Shown here in pieces: positions 1 to 5,663 of a stretch of DNA of 10,211 nucleotides; position 1 is the first letter of the stretch, and each line of letters opens with the position of its first letter. Made by a program: the position numbers and the translations under genes. This stretch comes from an uncultured Thalassolituus sp. (lineage in GTDB: Bacteria; Pseudomonadota; Gammaproteobacteria; Pseudomonadales; Oceanobacteraceae): positions 1 to 10,211 of the forward strand of contig CAJXIT010000106.1 in assembly GCA_913054055.1 (NCBI GenBank), given 5' to 3'. The notes below the pieces were generated by a model that worked only from the letters and a program-made list of their open reading frames with translations, had not been told where the DNA came from and did no database searches.

Positions 1-2
1 TT

Positions 3-164
3 CCTGTGACAGAATATCCAACAAAAGTAGTCAGCTTTAATTTAGATAAAAACCCTGTTGCCGAAGGTGTATTAAAAGGCATCAAAGGCCAGTATTTAAT
101 TTTAGATACTGGGGTCATTAATTTGCGTAAATACACTTCATATAATGTTTCAATAGAGTGTTAA
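3..164 (+). CDS. DUF2797 family protein, 3' fragment (5' end outside window)
   Basis: This is the last 53 codons of a gene cut by the window's left edge. It is open from base 3 and ends with TAA at 162-164. The visible tail includes EYPTKVVSFNLDK, then GVLKGIKGQYLILDTGVIN, then a basic and aromatic stretch ending in SIEC. I recognise this as the C-terminal signature of DUF2797 proteins, whose function is unknown to me. The N-terminal part, which in this family carries cysteine-rich sequence, is not in the window and cannot be checked. The stop lies 17 bp before the pepN start with no hairpin between, so the two genes are probably co-transcribed. From memory, DUF2797 genes also lie near pepN in pseudomonads, which supports the call. 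The family call is fairly sure, the function is not. Confidence 0.72.
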   Translation, partial: PVTEYPTKVVSFNLDKNPVAEGVLKGIKGQYLILDTGVINLRKYTSYNVSIEC

Positions 165-181
165 CCGTTTAAGGAAAAACT

Positions 182-2827
182 ATGAGCAATGCCCAGCCGC
201 AAGCCATTTACTTAAAAGACTACCAACAGCCTAATTATTTCATTGAAAAAACTGTGTTGGATTTTGAATTATTTGAAGATAAAACCATTGTTCGCTCTAC
301 ATTGAGTTTGGTAAGAAACCAACAAAATGAAGATGCGAGTCTAGTGTTAAACGGCCATGATTTAGAGCTGGTGAGTATTGCCATTGATGGTCGACAGCTG
401 GACTCTAGTGAGTATCGTCTCACTAATGAATCGTTAGAGTTAAACGACCTTCCAGAAAGCCTTAATTTACAGATACAAACCTCTATTAAACCGCAAGAAA
501 ATACAGCGCTTGAAGGTTTGTATAAATCATCAGGGATGTTTTGTACTCAATGTGAAGCCGAAGGTTTTAGACGAATTACTTATTACCTTGACCGTCCAGA
601 TGTCATGAGTGTGTTCGAAGTTTCCATAACAGCACAGCAAGACCGATACCCAGTATTATTATCAAACGGTAACTTAGTTTCGAGCGAAAAGTTTGATGAT
701 GGCAGGCATAAGACGGTTTGGCATGACCCTCATAAAAAGCCGTGCTATCTGTTTGCTTTGGTCGCGGGTGATTTACAGCATATTGAAGACAGTTTTACGA
801 CTATGTCGGGTACAGATGTCACATTGCGTATTTACGTTGAACCACAAAATATTAATAAATGCGATTACGCGATGGATGCTTTGAAGCGTTCCATGAAGTG
901 GGATGAAGAAGTGTATGGCCGTGAATACGATTTAGAGATTTTTAATATCGTAGCGGTCGATGACTTTAATATGGGGGCTATGGAGAATAAAAGTTTAAAT
1001 ATTTTTAACTCATCCTGTGTATTGGCTAATCCAGAAACATCTACGGATGCTACTTTTCAGCGAATCGAAGCCATTGTTGCCCACGAATACTTTCATAATT
1101 GGAGCGGAAACCGGGTCACATGTCGTGACTGGTTTCAGTTAAGTTTGAAAGAAGGCTTTACAGTTTTTAGGGATAGTGAATTTTCCTCGGACATGGGATC
1201 TCGCTCTGTTAAGCGTATTGAGGATGTTACCCTATTGCGTACGGCTCAATTTGCAGAGGATGCTGGTCCCATGGCACATGCTATTCGACCTGCATCTTTT
1301 ATAGAAATTTCCAATTTTTATACGTTAACCATTTATGAAAAAGGTGCAGAAGTTGTGCGCATGATTCATAACTTGTTGGGTAAGGAAAGCTTTAGAAGGG
1401 GTTCGGATTTATATTTTGAGCGCCATGATGGTCAGGCTGTCACGACCGAGGAATTCGTAAAAGCCATGGAAGATGCCAGCGGCCAGGACTTATCCTTATT
1501 CAGAAATTGGTACGGCCAAGCAGGTACGCCAGAAATAAAAGTCACCGATCAGTTTGATGAAAGCTTAGGAGAGTATCGTTTGACGCTTGAGCAAAGCTGT
1601 CGACCGACACCTGAAACTCAACAGAAACAGCCGTATCATATTCCCGTTGAAATTGGTTTGTTACTGGCTTCCGGGGAGGATGCGTCGTTAACATGCATCA
1701 GTGACAATGAGTTTGATGCTGAGAATTCAGTGTTGGGACTGAAAAAAGCAAAAGAAACCTTTGTTTTTAGTGGCTTGAAAGAAAAACCTGTTCCGTCACT
1801 TTTAAGGGGTTTCAGTGCTCCGGTTAAATTATCTTACCCATACAGTCGCGATGAATTACTATTTTTAATGGCAAATGATAATGATGGCTTTAATCGCTGG
1901 GATGCGGGCCAAACATTGGCCACTGATATTATTTTGCAAATCGCACAGGATATTGAGCAAGATAAGACACTTAAGTTAGATGAACGATTGTTGCAGGTTT
2001 ATAGGGATTTACTTTCAAATTCTGACTTAGATCAGGCAGTGATAACGAAAATGATGACTTTGCCAAGTCTTGCGTTTTTGATTGAGCAGCAGGATGGGGC
2101 AAATGTACAGCTATTGCATCAAGCCCGTGAGTTTGTGAAGGGGACGTTATCACAGGTGTTGTACAGTGATTTCTTAAGTTGCTATCAGGCTAATCATTCT
2201 AATAGTGACTATCAGTCGGACTTTGCTTCAATGGCAAAACGCGGCCTGAAGAATTTATGCTTGCAGTATATGTTGCACAGTGGTGAAGCTGGTTGTGAGT
2301 TGATTGCTAAAGCACAGTTTGATTCATCAAATAATATGACGGATCAAAGTGGCGCGATAGGGGCTTTGGTTAATAGCCAGTTTGCATCATTAGCTCAAGA
2401 TTGTTTGAACCAGTTTTATGAGCAATGGAAGAACGATGCTCTGGTTGTGAATTTATGGTTTAGCTTGCAAGCCAGCAGTGAGCATATTAAAGGTGTTGAT
2501 GATATTAATGGTCTTTTAAATCACGATGCATTTGATATCAAAAACCCTAATAAAGTACGGTCAGTGATAGGGGTATTTGCAGGGCAAAACTTAAAGCACT
2601 TCCATCAAGTTGATGGGGAAGGCTACAGCTGGTTGGCAGAACAAGTGATTGAACTGGATAAACTGAACCCACAGATAGCTTCACGTTTACTAGGGCCATT
2701 AACTAAATGGCAGAGGTTGAGTGTGGAAAGTGGACAGTTAATGCGAAATGCTTTAGAAATAATCAGTAATAGCGATAATCTGTCCAAAGATGTCTATGAA
2801 GTGGTGAATAAAAGTCTAGTAGACTAA
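182..2827 (+). CDS. pepN: Aminopeptidase N (M1 family zinc metallopeptidase)
   Basis: The product is 881 aa, close to the 870 aa of E. coli PepN. It removes N-terminal residues from peptides in the cytoplasm, and no signal peptide is visible. The zinc site is intact: HEYFH at 301-305 gives ligands H301 and H305 and catalytic E302, and E324 in LKEGFTVFRD is the third ligand. The exopeptidase motif GAMEN is at 265-269, preceded by M264, the equivalent of the E. coli gate residue Met260. E125 in CTQCEAEGF matches Glu121, which binds the substrate amino terminus. Y385 in TIYEKGAEVV matches Tyr381, which stabilises the transition state. All sit at a constant +4 offset from E. coli, so the alignment has no internal gaps through this region. 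Approximate domains are a beta N-domain to about 195, a thermolysin-like domain to about 445, a beta-sandwich to about 550, then a helical C-domain. AAGGA at 171-175 sits 6 bases before the ATG. Confidence 0.97.
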   Translation: MSNAQPQAIYLKDYQQPNYFIEKTVLDFELFEDKTIVRSTLSLVRNQQNEDASLVLNGHDLELVSIAIDGRQLDSSEYRLTNESLELNDLPESLNLQIQTSIKPQENTALEGLYKSSGMFCTQCEAEGFRRITYYLDRPDVMSVFEVSITAQQDRYPVLLSNGNLVSSEKFDDGRHKTVWHDPHKKPCYLFALVAGDLQHIEDSFTTMSGTDVTLRIYVEPQNINKCDYAMDALKRSMKWDEEVYGREYDLEIFNIVAVDDFNMGAMENKSLNIFNSSCVLANPETSTDATFQRIEAIVAHEYFHNWSGNRVTCRDWFQLSLKEGFTVFRDSEFSSDMGSRSVKRIEDVTLLRTAQFAEDAGPMAHAIRPASFIEISNFYTLTIYEKGAEVVRMIHNLLGKESFRRGSDLYFERHDGQAVTTEEFVKAMEDASGQDLSLFRNWYGQAGTPEIKVTDQFDESLGEYRLTLEQSCRPTPETQQKQPYHIPVEIGLLLASGEDASLTCISDNEFDAENSVLGLKKAKETFVFSGLKEKPVPSLLRGFSAPVKLSYPYSRDELLFLMANDNDGFNRWDAGQTLATDIILQIAQDIEQDKTLKLDERLLQVYRDLLSNSDLDQAVITKMMTLPSLAFLIEQQDGANVQLLHQAREFVKGTLSQVLYSDFLSCYQANHSNSDYQSDFASMAKRGLKNLCLQYMLHSGEAGCELIAKAQFDSSNNMTDQSGAIGALVNSQFASLAQDCLNQFYEQWKNDALVVNLWFSLQASSEHIKGVDDINGLLNHDAFDIKNPNKVRSVIGVFAGQNLKHFHQVDGEGYSWLAEQVIELDKLNPQIASRLLGPLTKWQRLSVESGQLMRNALEIISNSDNLSKDVYEVVNKSLVD

Positions 2828-2856
2828 TACTTGCTCATTTATTGAATTATTTAATC

Positions 2857-2892
2857 AAACCAGTGGCGTATATGGTTGTACGGCGCTGGTTT
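2857..2892 (+). terminator. Terminator-like hairpin after pepN
   Basis: An inverted repeat begins 29 bases after the pepN stop. The left arm 2857-2870 (AAACCAGTGGCGTA) pairs with 2879-2892 (TACGGCGCTGGTTT) with one G-G mismatch and one G-T wobble. The loop is 8 bases. The descending arm ends in TTT and runs into ATTTTATA, so the U-tract is interrupted. It fits a rho-independent terminator of moderate strength that separates the pepN unit from the DUF1329 block. Confidence 0.6.
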
Positions 2893-2903
2893 ATTTTATA
2901 TGC

Positions 2904-2944
2904 TTGCGGGATAACAAAAATAACGTACCCGCTGTGGTACTAAT
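2904..2944. promoter_or_regulatory. Inverted repeats upstream of the DUF1329 gene (possible control region)
   Basis: The only space for a promoter of the envelope block is 2893-2994. It contains GTACC at 2925-2929 and GGTAC at 2936-2940, an inverted repeat with a 6-base spacer. A third GTAC follows at 2945-2948. An overlapping pair, GCGGG at 2906-2910 and CCCGC at 2928-2932, offers an alternative pairing. These could be operator half-sites or an mRNA leader structure. I find no convincing sigma-70 -35/-10 pair, so the promoter itself is not located. A regulatory role is inference only. Confidence 0.25.
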
Positions 2945-2994
2945 GTACTGGTTTTTTAATCAGTTCTGACAGTCAACGTATCCCAGCGTTGATC

Positions 2995-2999
2995 GAAGG
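2995..2999 (+). promoter_or_regulatory. Ribosome binding site that sets the DUF1329 start
   Basis: GAAGG at 2995-2999 lies 10 bases before ATG 3010. The longer frame opens at TTG 2989, which has no purine-rich site upstream and would place this GAAGG inside the coding region. ATG 3010 also puts the signal peptide Met-Lys-Lys at the exact N-terminus. Confidence 0.65.
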
Positions 3000-3009
3000 T
3001 ATAATAAAA

Positions 3010-4377
3010 ATGAAAAAAACAGGTCTATTTGTTTCCGGATTGTGCGTAGCACTTGCATTCAGTTCCGTTACATTTGCAAAAGTGAGTAGTTCTTCGGCTG
3101 AAAAGCTGAATAGCACACTGACTCCGTTAGGCGCCGTGCGTTCAGGTAATAAGGACGGCTCCATTCCAGAATGGCGTGGCGGTATACAATTCCCACCAAG
3201 TTCCTATAAACAGCCGGGACAACATCATCCCGATCCATTTCCAGGAGATAAGCCTCTTTTTGTTATTACTGCTCAAAATATGGGCAAGTATGCAAAGCAC
3301 TTAAGTGAAGGGCAGAAGGCTTTATTTAAGACTTATCCTGAATCATTTAAAATGCCAATTTATAAGACGCGTCGTACAGGTGCCGCGCCACAATGGCTAT
3401 ATGACAACACGATTCAAAATGCCAAAAAAGCAACCTTAGTTGAAGGTGGTAATGGTATTGAACACGCCATTGGTGGTATTCCATTTCCAATTCCAAATAA
3501 TGGTTTAGAAGTTATTTGGAATCATAACCTGCGTTGGAGAGGCGAATATGGGGTTCGTCGTGCTTCAGAGGTAGCGGTACAACGCGATGGCGCTTATAGC
3601 TTGATAACAACTCAAGCTGAGATTCTATATAACTACTACCGCCAAGGTTTAACGATTGAAGACCTTAATAACGTCGCCATTTATTACCTGTCTTTCACTA
3701 AGGCCCCTGCACGTTTAGCGGGTGGTGCGGTGTTGGCTCATGAAACAATAAACCAGATTAAAGAAGGCCGTCGCGCTTGGGGTTATAACGCAGGTCAGCG
3801 TCGTGTTCGTAAAGCGCCTAACCTTGCATATGATACACCAGTAGCGGCTGCTGATGGATTACGTACTATTGATGAAACCGATATGTATAACGGTGCACCG
3901 GATCGTTACAATTGGAAGATGATAGGCAAAAAAGAAATCTACATTCCTTATAATAACTATCGTGTAGGTTCACCAAGTGTGGGTTACAAAGAACTATTGC
4001 TACCAGGGCATATCAACCCTGAGTTCACTCGCTATGAAAAACATCGTGTATGGGTAGTAGAAGCAAGCCTTAAGGCTGATTCTCGTCACATTTACCATAA
4101 ACGTCGTTTCTACATTGATGAAGATAGCTGGGGAGCAGCTATTATCGATATGTATGATGAACGTAATGAGTTGTATCGTGTCAGCATGGCTTACCTGAAG
4201 AATTATTATGAACTTCCTGCAACATGGACTGCCATGGATGTTTATCATGATCTTCAAGCTCGCCGTTATCACGTTCAAGGAATGGATAATGAAGAGCGTA
4301 CGACCATTGACTTCAGTCAGGCGTCGCCAGGTACACGTTATTTCACACCTCAAGAATTAAGACGTCGCGGACGTTAA
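3010..4377 (+). CDS. Secreted DUF1329 family protein (likely LolA-like fold)
   Basis: The product is 455 aa from ATG 3010. A Sec signal peptide is clear: KK at 2-3, a hydrophobic core at about 5-20, and a likely cut after TFA at residue 23. The mature protein appears to have no cysteine, so it is a soluble periplasmic protein, not a lipoprotein. DUF1329 (PF07044) landmarks are present in order: LTPLGAVRSGNKDGSIPEW near the mature N-terminus, GGIPFPIPNNGLEVIWNHN, APNLAYDTPVAAADGLRTID, MYNGAPDRYNWKMIGKKEIY, then RHIYHKRRFYIDEDSW and a C-terminal TPQELRRRGR. The family is, to my knowledge, related in fold to the LolA/LolB lipoprotein carriers, which suggests binding of a lipid or other hydrophobic molecule. 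It heads a block with a propeller and an RND transporter, so a carrier for that transporter is a reasonable inference. The actual ligand is unknown. Family call is firm, role is not. Confidence 0.88.
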   Translation: MKKTGLFVSGLCVALAFSSVTFAKVSSSSAEKLNSTLTPLGAVRSGNKDGSIPEWRGGIQFPPSSYKQPGQHHPDPFPGDKPLFVITAQNMGKYAKHLSEGQKALFKTYPESFKMPIYKTRRTGAAPQWLYDNTIQNAKKATLVEGGNGIEHAIGGIPFPIPNNGLEVIWNHNLRWRGEYGVRRASEVAVQRDGAYSLITTQAEILYNYYRQGLTIEDLNNVAIYYLSFTKAPARLAGGAVLAHETINQIKEGRRAWGYNAGQRRVRKAPNLAYDTPVAAADGLRTIDETDMYNGAPDRYNWKMIGKKEIYIPYNNYRVGSPSVGYKELLLPGHINPEFTRYEKHRVWVVEASLKADSRHIYHKRRFYIDEDSWGAAIIDMYDERNELYRVSMAYLKNYYELPATWTAMDVYHDLQARRYHVQGMDNEERTTIDFSQASPGTRYFTPQELRRRGR

Positions 4378-4382
4378 AAGAT

Positions 4383-4408
4383 AAAAGGGGCTGAGATGTG
4401 CCCCTTTT
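4383..4408 (+). terminator. Hairpin between the DUF1329 and propeller genes (attenuator or partial terminator)
   Basis: AAAAGGGGC at 4383-4391 pairs perfectly with GCCCCTTTT at 4400-4408 over nine base pairs, with an 8-base loop. It starts 5 bases after the DUF1329 stop. The U-tract is only four bases before AC. It may therefore terminate partly, or protect the 3' end of the DUF1329 message, making that product more abundant than the two downstream proteins. The A-rich left arm gives it the same form on the other strand. Confidence 0.6.
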
Positions 4409-4429
4409 ACAGTATTTACTTTGAATTTT

Positions 4430-4433
4430 GGAG
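4430..4433 (+). promoter_or_regulatory. Ribosome binding site that sets the propeller gene start
   Basis: GGAG at 4430-4433 lies 7 bases before ATG 4441. The longest frame opens at ATG 4396, which sits in the loop of the 4383-4408 hairpin and would add 15 aromatic-rich residues in front of the signal peptide. ATG 4441 is the better start. Confidence 0.75.
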
Positions 4434-4440
4434 ATTTTTA

Positions 4441-5646
4441 ATGCGCCCACTGCGTTCAGTGCACGCGACGACAAAGGCTGTTTTTCAGTTTGTGAAAAAC
4501 AGCATTATAGTTGCATCTATAGCATCATTTACTTTACCAACTATGGCTCAATGGCAGGACCCTTTAGATACACCTGCTCGATCTACTTTAAAAGCGCCAT
4601 CATCTTTATTGTTAGACATCGCGTCTGCCGGTGAGCGCCTTGTGTCTGTTGGTGAACGCGGACACATTATTTTTAGTGATGATGATGGATATACCTGGCG
4701 CCAAGCCTCTGTGCCAGTGATCACTACATTAACTTCCGTATATTTTGTTAGTTCGACCACTGGTTGGGCTGTGGGCCATGATGCAGTAGTGCTTCACACT
4801 AAAGACTCTGGGGAAACTTGGGTTAAACAATTTGACGGCTTCAAAGCAAACGAAATGGTGTTAGCACAAGCCAAGACAAATAAGCAAAAGCTTGAATCTG
4901 AATTAAGTAAAGTAAAAGTAATGGGTAACTCTTCTCGAATTGCAGATGTAGAAGAGCGTTTAGAAAATGCCACTTATGCGCTAGAAGATGCACAAATCGA
5001 TTTTGAAGATCGCTCCACTAAGCCTTTATTGGATCTTTGGTTCAAAAATGAGAAAGAAGGTTTTGTTGTTGGTGCTTACGGCATGATGTTTAAAACAATG
5101 GACTCAGGCACAACTTGGGTTGATTGGAGTGCCAATGTAGAGAACCCTGATCGTTTTCATATTAACAGCATTGAGCAAATCAATGGCGATCGCTTAATGA
5201 TGGTTGGCGAAGCAGGATTGATGCTGCGCACCACAAATGGTGGTGATAGCTGGAAGCAAATGTTTAGCCCTTATGAAGGTTCTTTTTTTGGAGTCACAAG
5301 TCTAAGTAAGCAAGGTGTTCAGGTTGCTTACGGTTTACGTGGTAACTTAGCCCGAACTGATGATTTTGGCAGTAGCTGGCGTTTAGTAGACACGGGTACA
5401 GAGCAAACTTTGATTGGTGGTACTGATCGTGTTGGTCGAGTTTTATTTGTTGTGGGTAACGGCGGTGCTTTCCTAAAGGGGTTTGATTTTGCCCGTAAAT
5501 GGGAAAGTGAAATCCGTGTTGACCGCGCAAATGCTGCGGCAATCATTGAAACCTTATCTGGCCATTTTGTAGTGGTAGGCGATAACGGTATTCAATTATT
5601 TAACCAAGATGGCGAAAAGCTGTCTGTTTCAGTTAAAAGCATTTAA
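4441..5646 (+). CDS. Secreted YCF48/Asp-box beta-propeller protein with helical insertion
   Basis: The product is 401 aa from ATG 4441. A signal peptide with a long basic n-region (to K19) and hydrophobic core (21-32) ends at TMA, with a likely cut after residue 36. The mature part shows repeated blades ending in Asp-box motifs: SDDDGYTW (79-86), KDSGETW (121-127), MDSGTTW (220-226), TNGGDSW (265-271), TDDFGSSW (306-313), and a degenerate one ending at W354. Each is preceded by a GxxGxxxxT-like strand. This matches the YCF48/BNR-like propeller family, named for a photosystem II assembly factor, though nothing here points to photosynthesis. Residues about 135-190 break the pattern: they are rich in K, E, Q, A and L, and read as two helices hinged near GNSS at 162-165. 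The RND gene begins 17 bp downstream, so the two are probably co-translated partners. The propeller may be a periplasmic adaptor or assembly factor; this is inference. Confidence 0.87.
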   Translation: MRPLRSVHATTKAVFQFVKNSIIVASIASFTLPTMAQWQDPLDTPARSTLKAPSSLLLDIASAGERLVSVGERGHIIFSDDDGYTWRQASVPVITTLTSVYFVSSTTGWAVGHDAVVLHTKDSGETWVKQFDGFKANEMVLAQAKTNKQKLESELSKVKVMGNSSRIADVEERLENATYALEDAQIDFEDRSTKPLLDLWFKNEKEGFVVGAYGMMFKTMDSGTTWVDWSANVENPDRFHINSIEQINGDRLMMVGEAGLMLRTTNGGDSWKQMFSPYEGSFFGVTSLSKQGVQVAYGLRGNLARTDDFGSSWRLVDTGTEQTLIGGTDRVGRVLFVVGNGGAFLKGFDFARKWESEIRVDRANAAAIIETLSGHFVVVGDNGIQLFNQDGEKLSVSVKSI

Positions 5647-5663
5647 GGGTTAGGAAATAACAC

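Noticed and set aside
3000..3005. TATAAT, a perfect -10 hexamer, just before ATG 3010
   Set aside because: There is no -35-like sequence at 16-18 bases upstream, and transcription from it would start at or after the ATG and lose the ribosome binding site. It is probably chance in an AT-rich stretch.
2989..3009. TTG start that would extend the DUF1329 protein by 7 residues
   Set aside because: It has no ribosome binding site upstream, and the extension would place charged residues before a canonical Met-Lys-Lys signal peptide that has its own GAAGG.
4000..4353. 117-codon open frame on the minus strand inside the DUF1329 gene
   Set aside because: It is antisense to conserved DUF1329 motifs, has no recognisable domain, and its composition is that of a reverse-complement shadow.
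4396..4440. Upstream ATG that would extend the propeller protein by 15 residues
   Set aside because: The ATG sits in the loop of the 4383-4408 hairpin and the extension would displace the signal peptide; ATG 4441 has GGAG at proper spacing.
5294..5546. Two overlapping minus-strand frames of 72 and 82 codons inside the propeller gene
   Set aside because: They lie opposite Asp-box blade repeats and are low-complexity (rich in His, Gln, Pro, Arg); no domain or ribosome binding site supports them.
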